A DNA stretch of 64,000 bases from Alteromonas sp. a30. Lineage in GTDB: Bacteria > Pseudomonadota > Gammaproteobacteria > Enterobacterales > Alteromonadaceae. Position numbers and translations under genes: made by a program. The notes under the pieces are model-generated. The model searched no databases and had not been told where the DNA came from. It was given only the letters and a program-made list of their open reading frames with translations. Below are positions 56,172 to 64,000 of the stretch, one piece after another (position 1 is the first letter of the stretch; each line of letters starts with the position of its first letter). The DNA lies in the NCBI RefSeq assembly GCF_026788005.1, contig NZ_JABEPE010000012.1, positions 62,001-126,000 of the forward strand. The letters run 5' to 3'.

Positions 56172-57860
56172 TTAGTACCCTGCTGCTTGACCGTCTTTAC
56201 GGCTTTCTGATGCACCGTAATATACACCAGTCTGGGGATCTCGCATAATAGCTTGATAACCACCAAACCACCCCGAAACATCTCTTAATACATGCCCTTT
56301 TTGGATTAACGCACGCTCAACTTCGTAATCAAAACCTTTCTCTAAGCTAATATAACCACCATCACTCATCACCTCACCGGTTGGCTGACTGGAGCCACTA
56401 TGAAGTATGCGTGGTGCGTCACCCGCCTCTTGCAGATTCATACCAAAATCAATCATGTTCATGATGATTTGTGCGTGCATCTGTGGTTGGGCACCGCCGC
56501 CCATCACCCCAAAACTTAACCACGGTTGTCCGTTTTTGGTTACAAATGCAGGAATGATCGTGTGAAATGGACGCTTACCGGGAGCATAAGCATTGAAGTG
56601 GTCTTTTTGTAACGCAAATAACTCGCCACGATTTTGCAAAATAAAACCCAGCCCATGAGGTGTCATACCTGAGCCCATTCCTCGATAATTACTTTGAATC
56701 AGCGACACCATATTACCGTCTTTATCAGCCGTGGTAAGATAGATGGTGTCACCTTCATAGGGGCCGGCATCGTAACGCTTTGCCGCTTGATCTGGCTTAA
56801 TTAGCTGCTTGCGCTGCTCAGCATATTTCTTAGAAATCAACCAATCCACTGGCGTTTTATTGAAATCGGGATCGGTGTAATATTTCGCTCTATCTTCGAA
56901 AGCCAGTTTTTTGGCTTCAACAAAGGTATGGATATACTGTTCACTACCAAAACCCATTCCTTCAACATCAAACTGTTCCATAACATTCAAGATTTGTAAT
57001 GCCGCAATCCCTTGACCATTTGGGGGTAATTCCCATACATCGTAACCACGATAATTACTGGAAACGGGCTCTACCCATTCAGACTGATGCGAAGCCAAGT
57101 CTTCATACGATAAAAAGCCACCTTGCTCTTTCATATATGACGCAATAATTCGGGCAATATCCCCTTTGTAAAACGCATCACGCCCACCAGAGGCAATCTT
57201 TTCATAGGTTGCCGCTAAACCGGGATTTTTAAAAATTTCGCCTTTTCGTGGCGTTCTGCCGTTTGGCATATAGGTTTCTTTAAAACCGGGGTATTCACCT
57301 AAACGAGAGACAGAACGGTTCATGTAATAAGCAATTAATTCACTCACAGGAAATCCATCACGCGCATATTTAATTGCTGGCGCTAAAATATCTGACATTG
57401 GTAACTTGCCAAACTTCGCATGTAGTTCGAACCAGCCGTCGACGGCTCCGGGTACAGAAACGGGTAGCGGTCCGTAAGATGGTATTTTGTTGAGCCCAAG
57501 TTTTTCAAAATACTCTGCTTTTAACGATTTAGGCGAGCGTCCTGAGCCGTTTAGTCCATGGAGCTTCTTACTTTTACTGTCCCACACTATGGCAAATAAA
57601 TCGCCACCTATTCCATTGCCAGTGGGTTCAACCAAACCCAATACGGCATTGGCTGCAATTGCCGCATCAATAGCATTTCCACCTTTTTTAAGAATATCTA
57701 AGGCTACTTGCGTCGCTAATGGCTGGCTAGTTGCTGCCATCCCATGTTGAGCGATCACTTCTGAGCGACTGGCAAAAGCTTTCCCGGTAATCCTATCGTA
57801 AGCGTGGGCGCTGCTAGTGACACATAACAGCACACATATAAAACTGAAAAATCTGGTCAT
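56172..57860 (-). CDS. ggt: Gamma-glutamyltransferase
   Basis: Periplasmic or secreted glutathione hydrolase/transpeptidase, 562 residues, with signal peptide MTRFFSFICVLLCVTSSAHA. It is an Ntn hydrolase cleaved before a Thr; T372 in EGDTIYLTTADKDGNMVS aligns with the nucleophile, although the usual TTH is here TIY. Other motifs: GNAIDAAIAANAVLGLVEPTGNGIGG-like (61-86), GMGSGMTPHGLGFILQNRG and FGVMGGGAQPQMHAQ. The variant around the nucleophile may indicate a substrate preference other than glutathione. Confidence 0.9.
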   Translation of the reverse strand: MTRFFSFICVLLCVTSSAHAYDRITGKAFASRSEVIAQHGMAATSQPLATQVALDILKKGGNAIDAAIAANAVLGLVEPTGNGIGGDLFAIVWDSKSKKLHGLNGSGRSPKSLKAEYFEKLGLNKIPSYGPLPVSVPGAVDGWFELHAKFGKLPMSDILAPAIKYARDGFPVSELIAYYMNRSVSRLGEYPGFKETYMPNGRTPRKGEIFKNPGLAATYEKIASGGRDAFYKGDIARIIASYMKEQGGFLSYEDLASHQSEWVEPVSSNYRGYDVWELPPNGQGIAALQILNVMEQFDVEGMGFGSEQYIHTFVEAKKLAFEDRAKYYTDPDFNKTPVDWLISKKYAEQRKQLIKPDQAAKRYDAGPYEGDTIYLTTADKDGNMVSLIQSNYRGMGSGMTPHGLGFILQNRGELFALQKDHFNAYAPGKRPFHTIIPAFVTKNGQPWLSFGVMGGGAQPQMHAQIIMNMIDFGMNLQEAGDAPRILHSGSSQPTGEVMSDGGYISLEKGFDYEVERALIQKGHVLRDVSGWFGGYQAIMRDPQTGVYYGASESRKDGQAAGY

Positions 57861-57964
57861 TTACTTCTCCAAATACGCGTTGTTTGCTTAATATCATAGC
57901 ACTACAACACTCTATTTGAGTCTGTGTTTTTATCAGATTCGACGGAACACATACCATTACGACG

Positions 57965-57992
57965 AAAAGAAAAAAGCCCGGTAAAACCGGGC
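57965..57992 (-). terminator. Rho-independent terminator of glnK-amtB
   Basis: On the minus strand: GCCCGGT-TTT-ACCGGGC followed by six T. It lies about 140 nt beyond the amtB stop. Confidence 0.85.
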
Positions 57993-58134
57993 GTTGCCTT
58001 GAAAAAAAGATTGGAGGAACGAGCTTTTTAGTAAACAGCCTACACAGGATTAAGCAATTAACTAAGCTTCTACTTATTATGTTTGGGGTTTTGCCAACGT
58101 GACAACAAAACCCTGACCGGAACCATTTTTATTA

Positions 58135-59400
58135 TTATTTTCTTACCGAGAAGTCTGGGTACGCTTCAAGACCACAGTCAACAATATCTAAGCCACTGTA
58201 TTCTTCGTCTTCACTTACACGTAATCCCATAACAACTTTTAGAATCAACCAAGTCACAAAACTGGCTGCAAATACCCATACGAAGATAGTTAGTGCACCA
58301 ATGATTTGACCAGAGAATGTAGACCCGCTGTTGGTAACAGGTACAACTAGCAATCCAAATAGTCCAACAACGCCGTGTACCGAAATGGCGCCCACTGGAT
58401 CATCAATCTTTAATTTATCCAACGTAATGATTGAGAACACGACAATTAAGCCACCTACAGCGCCAATGATAGTCGCCGCTAACGCACTTGGCGTAGAAGG
58501 CTCAGCCGTTATCGCAACTAGGCCAGCTAGTGCACCATTTAATGCCATCGTTAAGTCGGCTTTCTTAAATAGGATTTTTGCCAAAACCAGTGCTGCAATT
58601 GCACCACCTGCTGCGGCTGCGTTGGTATTTAAGAACACCATTGCAACTGAGTTTGCATTAGCAATATCACCTAACTTCAATACAGAACCACCATTAAAAC
58701 CAAACCAACCCATCCATAAAATGAATGTTCCTAATGTGGCTAGTGGTAAGTTTGCACCGGGAATGGCGTTTACTTTTCCATCTTTAGTATATTTGCCCTT
58801 ACGTGGGCCGAGTAAGATTACGCCAGCTAATGCTGCCGCTGCGCCAGCCATGTGAACAATACCGGAACCGGCAAAGTCGGAGAAACCTAGGTCGCCTAAT
58901 GTATACATGCCAAATACCGATTGACCACCCCAAGTCCAGCTACCTTCTAATGGATAGATTAAACCTGTCATGACCACGGCAAAAACAAGGAAGGTCCACA
59001 GCTTCATACGCTCAGCAACTGCACCAGATACGATGGACATCGCCGTTGCCACGAAAACAACTTGGAAGAAAAAGTCCGAAGCAGAAGAATAAATTGCACC
59101 ACCTTCAAAGCCGTCTTCTCTCGACGAGAAATCACCTAGTGTCGAAGCAACATCCACAGTTTCTATGCCTGTTAGGAATAAGCTGCCGTCGTACATGATC
59201 ATATAACCGCAGATCAGGTACATGGTGCATGAAATCGCAAAAAGCGCGACGTTTTTGGTCAGAATTTCAGTTGTATTTTTGGCTCTTACTAATCCAGCTT
59301 CAAGCATGGCAAAGCCTGCTGCCATCCACATAACCAACGCGCCGCACACTAAGAAATAAAATGTGTCTATGGCATATTGTAAATGAAATGTTTGTTCCAC
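58135..59400 (-). CDS. amtB: Ammonium transporter AmtB
   Basis: Trimeric inner-membrane ammonium channel, 421 residues, eleven helices. The pore twin histidines lie in GSGIVHMAGAAAALAG and ISVHGVVGLFGLL. FAMLEAGLVRAKNTTEILTKN and GWFGFNGGS are family signatures. It follows glnK by 18 nt; GlnK blocks the channel when nitrogen is sufficient. The extended N-terminal region (MEQTFHLQYAIDTFYFLVCGALVMW) replaces a cleaved signal. Confidence 0.94.
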   Translation of the reverse strand: MEQTFHLQYAIDTFYFLVCGALVMWMAAGFAMLEAGLVRAKNTTEILTKNVALFAISCTMYLICGYMIMYDGSLFLTGIETVDVASTLGDFSSREDGFEGGAIYSSASDFFFQVVFVATAMSIVSGAVAERMKLWTFLVFAVVMTGLIYPLEGSWTWGGQSVFGMYTLGDLGFSDFAGSGIVHMAGAAAALAGVILLGPRKGKYTKDGKVNAIPGANLPLATLGTFILWMGWFGFNGGSVLKLGDIANANSVAMVFLNTNAAAAGGAIAALVLAKILFKKADLTMALNGALAGLVAITAEPSTPSALAATIIGAVGGLIVVFSIITLDKLKIDDPVGAISVHGVVGLFGLLVVPVTNSGSTFSGQIIGALTIFVWVFAASFVTWLILKVVMGLRVSEDEEYSGLDIVDCGLEAYPDFSVRK

Positions 59401-59418
59401 TTTTCTCTCCCCTTACTG

Positions 59419-59757
59419 CTAAATAGCTTCGCCGTCGGTTTCGCCTGTGCGGATCCGAACTGCGTGCTCTAGGTCATAGACAAAGACTTTTCCATCGCCA
59501 ATTTTCCCCGTTTTAGCGGCATCACAAATAGATTCAACCAAACGGTCAACGTGATCATCCTGAATGGCTATTTCCAACTTAATCTTGGGAAGGAAATCAA
59601 CTTGATATTCTGCACCACGATAAAGTTCTGTATGACCTTTTTGACGACCGAATCCTTTAACTTCTGTTACGGTCAAACCGTCTATACCTATGTCTGAGAT
59701 GGCTTCACGCACATCATCAAGCTTGAATGGCTTAATAATGGCAGTAACTAATTTCAT
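59419..59757 (-). CDS. glnK: Nitrogen regulatory P-II protein GlnK
   Basis: Trimeric PII signalling protein, 112 residues, binding ATP/ADP and 2-oxoglutarate. The T-loop has Y51 (LYRGAEYQVDFLPK), the uridylylation site, and the B-loop TGKIGDGKVFV. Pairing with amtB indicates GlnK rather than GlnB. Upstream are a sigma-54 promoter and an NtrC site. Confidence 0.95.
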   Translation of the reverse strand: MKLVTAIIKPFKLDDVREAISDIGIDGLTVTEVKGFGRQKGHTELYRGAEYQVDFLPKIKLEIAIQDDHVDRLVESICDAAKTGKIGDGKVFVYDLEHAVRIRTGETDGEAI

Positions 59758-59808
59758 AGTGACGCTCCCAAAAGTGAGTTGTGTAATTTGTTGTATGCCA
59801 AAATCAAT

Positions 59809-59824
59809 ATCAAGTCTTGTGCCA
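59809..59824 (-). promoter_or_regulatory. Sigma-54 promoter of glnK-amtB
   Basis: Minus-strand TGGCACA-AGAC-TTGAT, matching TGGCACG-N4-TTGC(A/T) except for A in place of C in the -12 GC. Predicted start about 40 nt before glnK. Confidence 0.72.
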
Positions 59825-59888
59825 CTTAATATTTATTAATAATTACAACAAGTTAAATTAATGTCGGGGGAAAGTGACGCTCTCCAAA

Positions 59889-59903
59889 GCACCAAAATAG
59901 TGC
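59889..59903. promoter_or_regulatory. NtrC enhancer site for glnK-amtB
   Basis: GCACCAAAATAGTGC, a GCAC-N7-GTGC dyad as bound by NtrC, about 100 bp upstream of the predicted sigma-54 start. A half-match (GCACCA on the minus strand) lies near 59920-59934, about three helical turns away. Confidence 0.75.
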
Positions 59904-60057
59904 AATAAAGAACATTTTTGTTGGTTGCTGGTGCATGACTCGCTTACGCAATACAGAGCCTAGGAAAAAGCCAACTCTGTTGATGAATAGTAAGCAAGTC
60001 AGCGGATCAGGGGATAATCCTATTACTGTGGGAAGTTAGCACTTAGATTGTTTAATT

Positions 60058-61224
60058 CTACAAAGAAGCCAGTAAGTCCAGCTTGGATTGGTAGCGTTGT
60101 TTCTCGTCTTGATAATCAGCAAAACGTCGCGCTTTTCGTAGGTAATAACGGCTGTTAGTGTAATCACCGAGTCCCGCATAGCTTTTCGCTAATCCGAAAT
60201 AGAACTGGTGTTTTTTATCATTTATTCGAATGGCCTTTCTGAAATACACCAATGCTTGCTCGAAATCTTCAGCATCTAACGCTTCTTCACCTCTAATAAA
60301 TTGATAGTAAGGGTTGTTATTGCGCTTTGTTTCTACCTTCTCACGAATGGCTTCTGCTTTTTCTTGTTCGCCCGTCGATTGGTATAAGATTGCCAAATTC
60401 TCCCACGCAGTGAGATTGTCATCATTCAGGGAAAAAACTTTGTTGTATGCTAACTCCGCCCAATCAGTATGACCCGACATTCGATACAGCAAACCAAGGT
60501 TAACCCACGCCGACTCAAATTCTGGATCATGATTGATAGCACTGCGCAGGTAACGATAGGCTTTATCAAAATCTTGAGAGATAAGCGCGTCCGCACCTTT
60601 ATTATTGTAAAACATTGAAATAACGCGCTGCTTACCTACTTCATGTTGCGGAAAACGTTTTTTGGCAACAAATGGGTAAAAATCAACCACCATTCCTTTT
60701 GGTTTAATATAGAACCGTCTGCCAGTATCCTCTTCTGGGCTCATTAACAAGTTGATATGACCATTTAATAAACTGAAACCCTCTCTGCGAGTCCAGTATT
60801 CAGGCACATCCACTTCCTGAAATGCCACTTCGACTCCTGCATGTTTTGCTAAGGAATAAGTCATTATTGACATGGAGAGACAATTAGCGGCACGTTTATT
60901 AAAAGTTTCTGCCGCTACGGTATTAGCTTGATTATCGTAGAGTAAATTAAAATCAGAACGGTCGAAAATACTGACCATCAAGGTTTTCATTCTATCGATT
61001 GGATCCTCAATATGCATCAGCTTCTTAGCAACAAAGGTTTTAGCTTCGCTGTTCAAAGCAAATATCTCATGGGGCGATTCAATCGCATATTCATTAGCAC
61101 TGGGGAAGGCACTATCATGAAACAGGGATTGCTCTTTAATACTGGAGACTTGGGTTGACTGACATCCAGAAATAGCAAATATAGAAAGAAGAAAAAAGAC
61201 CGTTGTATACCGATGAAACATCAC
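60058..61224 (-). CDS. Lipoprotein with transglutaminase-like and TPR domains
   Basis: A 388-residue predicted lipoprotein (lipobox AISGC, C21). Residues about 85-190 look like a transglutaminase-like domain with a Cys-His-Asp triad: C115 (RAANCLSMS), H156 (LLNGHINLL) and D181 (VVDFYPF). Residues about 210-385 contain four or five TPR units (ALISQDFDKAYRYLRSAINH, AWVNLGLLYRMSGHTDWAEL, AWENLAILYQSTGEQEKAE, ALVYFRKAIRIN). A protease or crosslinking role on the cell envelope is possible but not proven. No operon partners are obvious. Confidence 0.78.
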   Translation of the reverse strand: MMFHRYTTVFFLLSIFAISGCQSTQVSSIKEQSLFHDSAFPSANEYAIESPHEIFALNSEAKTFVAKKLMHIEDPIDRMKTLMVSIFDRSDFNLLYDNQANTVAAETFNKRAANCLSMSIMTYSLAKHAGVEVAFQEVDVPEYWTRREGFSLLNGHINLLMSPEEDTGRRFYIKPKGMVVDFYPFVAKKRFPQHEVGKQRVISMFYNNKGADALISQDFDKAYRYLRSAINHDPEFESAWVNLGLLYRMSGHTDWAELAYNKVFSLNDDNLTAWENLAILYQSTGEQEKAEAIREKVETKRNNNPYYQFIRGEEALDAEDFEQALVYFRKAIRINDKKHQFYFGLAKSYAGLGDYTNSRYYLRKARRFADYQDEKQRYQSKLDLLASL

Positions 61225-61341
61225 TAAATACCCCGCTTAGAAGTATTAACGTTAACCAAAAATTAACATTTAAACAAGACGACAATACTATTAGTAATCA
61301 ATAACAGTATTAGACCTTCATCTACACCAAAGGTTTTCCAT

Positions 61342-61364
61342 AAAAAAGGCGCCGAAGCGCCTTT
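61342..61364 (-). terminator. Rho-independent terminator of endonuclease I gene
   Basis: Minus strand AAAGGCGC-TTCG-GCGCCTTTTTT: an 8-bp stem with UUCG-type loop and T run. Confidence 0.85.
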
Positions 61365-61402
61365 AAATTTAAACCATATAATAACTGTTATTCAGTCAAG
61401 AA

Positions 61403-63064
61403 TTAATTGCCCCAAATGAGAGAAACAAATTCTGGATGATCGACAAACGGATTACGGTTGCCCTGATAGGTTTGTGCCGCATTGTTACGATCGATTTCCA
61501 GCTGACTGACAGGATCTTGCGCATGCCATTGCTTAAGCATGTTTAATTGCCATGTTTCAAATACTTGTGTACTTGTACCATTCAATACAGCGTCAGAAGA
61601 GCTTGAGTTACCTTGCCAACCTGAAATCACATCTTGGTAACGAGTTGCCATGTAGAAATAGGCTCGAGCAATATCACCTTTGAACTCATCAATAGGCTCA
61701 AATACGGTGCCGCTGTATCCTAAACCAGAGGCGGCAGAACCTTTTTTAGAGCCATTGTTTGACGTAAACGATGCCGCGCCAACTTCACCATATGGGAAAC
61801 TACTACGTTGACCATTTACATAGCCATCGGAAGCAAAAATATGGTGAATATCTGAATTCATTGGTTCTCTAGAACCACCAAACCAGCTTCTTGGGAATGA
61901 GTGTTCACGGTTGTAACAACCGCCTTCACCACTATAAGTACCACACTGATCTGATACCTTGATAAAGGTGTAAGGGTCGCCACCATTCGGATTTTCGGAA
62001 TAAATGTCTAAAATTGAGCCGTCGTTCTCATAGTAACGATCAATGGCATTATCAGAATAGAATCCCCAAATAGCGCCGTATCCACGGCTGGTGTGACCTT
62101 TGATAATATTATGCAGTTCCGTTTTCAACGTGTAACCAGACAAGCCTTCAGCACTACTGTAATACTGACCTAAGTCGCCGGTACCACCGCCAGTGCCGCC
62201 ACCAGAACCTCCACCGCTAGAACCAATAACAAACGTTTTGGTTTCTGATGAGGTGAATGACGCGCCAGAAATTAGCGTTAAACCACCGCTAGCAATGCTA
62301 TACGAACCGTTACCGAAGCTGCAGCAGATACCATCACCAAAACTATCGTAGATAGTAAAAGAGTAAGTGCCATCATCTAAACAGAAATCTTCTGAATAAG
62401 CTGTGTTGCCACCATAACCACTGCCTGTAGCAATCGTTGAGTTTGAACTGTTTTTCAGTTCCCAACTGGTTTCACTGCCGTATTGGTCCGTTGTTAGGCT
62501 TAGGCTTGCTGCTGTTGCAGCACAACTTCCTGTACCGCCACCAGTGTCACCGCCGCCTGAGCCACCACCTGAAGAAGTTGTTGGACCAAAATTGTCGATA
62601 TAAACAATTTCTGAGCCATCAAAACCGGATTGATCATAGAAGCGCAAGCCAACTTCAATGCTTGTTGTTGAACTTGCCGTGTAAGAATAGCTTAATTCTT
62701 GCCATTGGTTGGTAAGGCCATTGCTTGAGTAGTTATGATAACCATCAACATACATACGTGCTCGAACACTGCCTTCGGTGTGGTAAACACGCACACTGAA
62801 GTTGTAAGTTTGACCAGAGACAACATCAACGGTTTGTCTGAAGTCGGTTGAGCTTTGTGAACCGGTGGTTACACGAACTGAAGCAGCTGAGCTGCCCTCG
62901 TAAGTAATGCTTGTGCTTTGGCTGACATCTATTCCTGAGTCAATTGTTGTCCAAGCTGCTGGGTTGCCGCCTGACCAAGTTTCGAAAGTTCCATTTTCCA
63001 CTTGTGCCATTACAGAAGCGCTGAAGCATGCTGTTATTAGCAGTGCACTTAGCGATTTTTTCAT
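61403..63064 (-). CDS. Secreted endonuclease I with two accessory domains
   Basis: A 553-residue exported nuclease. Signal peptide MKKSLSALLITACFSASVMA, then a carbohydrate-binding-like jelly-roll (about 21-165: VENGTFETWSGGNPAAWT and FDGSEIVYIDNFG), a Gly/Ser linker, a second beta domain (about 181-282: DQYGSETSWELKNSS and YDSFGDGICCSFGNGSYS), another Gly linker, and an endonuclease I domain (about 300-553) with NREHSFPRSWFGG, MNSDIHHIFASDGYVNGQRS and YGEVG. The metal-binding His is in REHSFP/DIHH. The ATG at 63064 has GGAG upstream; an ATG eight codons earlier is less likely. It probably degrades extracellular DNA for nutrients. Confidence 0.88.
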   Translation of the reverse strand: MKKSLSALLITACFSASVMAQVENGTFETWSGGNPAAWTTIDSGIDVSQSTSITYEGSSAASVRVTTGSQSSTDFRQTVDVVSGQTYNFSVRVYHTEGSVRARMYVDGYHNYSSNGLTNQWQELSYSYTASSTTSIEVGLRFYDQSGFDGSEIVYIDNFGPTTSSGGGSGGGDTGGGTGSCAATAASLSLTTDQYGSETSWELKNSSNSTIATGSGYGGNTAYSEDFCLDDGTYSFTIYDSFGDGICCSFGNGSYSIASGGLTLISGASFTSSETKTFVIGSSGGGSGGGTGGGTGDLGQYYSSAEGLSGYTLKTELHNIIKGHTSRGYGAIWGFYSDNAIDRYYENDGSILDIYSENPNGGDPYTFIKVSDQCGTYSGEGGCYNREHSFPRSWFGGSREPMNSDIHHIFASDGYVNGQRSSFPYGEVGAASFTSNNGSKKGSAASGLGYSGTVFEPIDEFKGDIARAYFYMATRYQDVISGWQGNSSSSDAVLNGTSTQVFETWQLNMLKQWHAQDPVSQLEIDRNNAAQTYQGNRNPFVDHPEFVSLIWGN

Positions 63065-63595
63065 TGGATTCTCCACAAGTTGTTTCATATTTATTTTTCT
63101 AAATTCTTAAGCTCTTCTTATAAAAAGAAATAGAAAGGTTATATTATTATTCACTCTTATCAATTATGAGAAACTTAAGATATTAGATTCTCTAACAATT
63201 TTTTGAATAAATAAAATACAAAAAGGCGAATTTTTGCGTAAAGTAAAATTAAAAACTCTATATGAGCAATAAAAAGCCTATTAAAATGAAGTACCTAACC
63301 AAATATTGAAAAATGTGAGCGTTTTCACGTAAAAAGTCTGATCTTAACTACATTTTCGATACAAGAAGATTAAAGCGAAGACACTCTAGGATGAAATCGT
63401 GAAACATTTATGAAGAAAAACTCAATATTAGGTAAGATTTTTGATTAAGAAAGGTTATTTATATTTTGTATAAACGTAGAGGAAGAGTCGGACGGTAATA
63501 ATAAATATTGTAGTGCATATTTGAAAAATATTAAAAGACCGCTAAATAAGCGGCCTTAAAATAAAGAGCATAATAATCTAAAAAATCATTATTGC
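63065..63595. other. AT-rich intergenic region, endonuclease I / typA
   Basis: This 531-base stretch has no gene I can support. It carries the promoter region of the leftward endonuclease gene and, at 63532-63557, the typA terminator. Confidence 0.4.
63532..63557 (-). terminator. Probable typA terminator
   Basis: Minus-strand stem AAGGCCGCT / AGCGGTCTT with a G-U pair that only pairs well in the minus-strand RNA, followed by TTTTAAT. Confidence 0.65.
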
Positions 63596-64000
63596 TTAGT
63601 CTTTCTGACGTGAAGCACGTTTACGATCGCTTTCAGTTAAAAGCTTCTTACGCATACGGATGCTTTCTGGCGTGACTTCAACCAATTCGTCGTTATCGAT
63701 AAATTCCATTGCTTGTTCTAGCGTCATGGTAATTGGCGGTACTAAGCTTTGCGCTTCGTCTGTACCCGATGCACGAACGTTAGTTAACTGCTTACCTTTA
63801 AGCGCATTCACCGTTAAGTCGTTGTCACGGCTATGAATACCAATAATCATACCTTCGTAAACTTCTACACCATGCCCAATAAACAAGCGACCACGCTCTT
63901 GTAAGTTAAACAAGGCATTAGTTAGAGCTTTACCGTTTGCGTTAGCAATTAATACACCGTTCTTACGTTGACCAATATCACCGCCTTTGAAACTACCATA
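63596..64000 (-). CDS. typA: Ribosome-associated GTPase TypA/BipA, C-terminal part, cut by window edge
   Basis: C-terminal 134 residues of BipA/TypA, a translational GTPase involved in ribosome assembly and stress or cold adaptation. Recognised from KGGDIGQRKNGVLIANANG, LFNLQERGRLFIGHGVEVYE, GMIIGIHSRDNDLTVNALKG, KQLTNVRASGTDEA and the end MRKKLLTESDRKRASRQ. The frame is open through the window edge; the GTPase domain lies beyond it. Confidence 0.96.
   Translation of the reverse strand, partial: YGSFKGGDIGQRKNGVLIANANGKALTNALFNLQERGRLFIGHGVEVYEGMIIGIHSRDNDLTVNALKGKQLTNVRASGTDEAQSLVPPITMTLEQAMEFIDNDELVEVTPESIRMRKKLLTESDRKRASRQKD

Noticed and set aside
58331-58855. 174-codon open frame on the plus strand
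   Set aside because: It is antisense to amtB, rich in Ala, Pro and Asn from the complementary codon pattern, and has no ribosome site or family resemblance.
59780-59800. Alternative sigma-54 site (TTGGCATACAACAAATT on the minus strand)
   Set aside because: The GG is present but the bases at the -12 position are AT, not GC; the site at 59809-59824 is better.
59935-60039. 34-codon ORF between glnK and the TPR lipoprotein
   Set aside because: No ribosome site, no hydrophobic or conserved segment, and it lies near the NtrC half-site.
62160-62580. Low-complexity Gly/Ser-coding repeats
   Set aside because: They are the interdomain linkers of the secreted nuclease, not a separate repeat element.

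Overview
The window is a chromosomal segment of a marine gammaproteobacterium, most likely Alteromonadales. This rests on the parE-yqiA-cpdA-yqiB-nudF / tolC synteny, a gammaproteobacterial S10 ribosomal protein operon, a large TonB-dependent receptor paired with a beta-propeller phytase, acnD-prpF, and secreted enzymes joined by Gly/Ser linkers. Genus cannot be fixed by eye. I found no IS element, prophage, CRISPR array, tRNA or rRNA.

Layout. 1-5.0 kb: conserved core block (partial parE, yqiA, cpdA, a DUF1249 gene, nudF, and divergent tolC). 5.3-14.6 kb: an RraB-like protein, a Tas-type aldo-keto reductase, an AIM24-family protein, an ankyrin protein, a lipoprotein, a secreted amidase with an ABC exporter, and a PAS sensor kinase whose ATP-binding half looks eroded. 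14.7-19.8 kb: the full 11-gene S10 operon behind a strong promoter, ending in a terminator and not running into the spc operon. 20.0-23.6 kb: an orphan GAF-GspE/PilB-like ATPase and a DUF819 membrane protein. 24.5-28.6 kb: two tandem secreted animal-type heme peroxidases. 28.7-32.1 kb: argP/argO, then trhP-yfhL behind an exact FNR-type box. 32.2-37.1 kb: a TonB receptor-phytase operon behind a PhoB-type promoter. 37.4-39.3 kb: a degenerate GGDEF protein coupled to an AraC regulator. 39.9-43.7 kb: acnD-prpF of the 2-methylcitrate cycle.

43.9-49.2 kb is an AT-rich accessory cassette. It holds a small protein with two ribbon-helix-helix-like halves, a LodB/QhpG-like flavoprotein, an unrecognised 149-residue protein, an RTX protein, and a type I secretion ABC protein that has lost three catalytic motifs. 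This is the best candidate in the window for something not yet described.

49.2-64 kb: agmatine-to-putrescine genes (aguA-aguB), two M16 peptidases, an acyltransferase, a Dyp-type peroxidase, gamma-glutamyltransferase, glnK-amtB with sigma-54 and NtrC sites, a transglutaminase-like/TPR lipoprotein, a mosaic secreted endonuclease I, and the 3' end of typA.

A theme is nutrient-responsive scavenging: PhoB control of phytate use, NtrC/sigma-54 control of ammonium uptake, FNR control of tRNA hydroxylation, and several secreted hydrolases and peroxidases. Identifications come from reading the translated sequences against remembered family motifs; no search was run. Base composition remarks are by eye.
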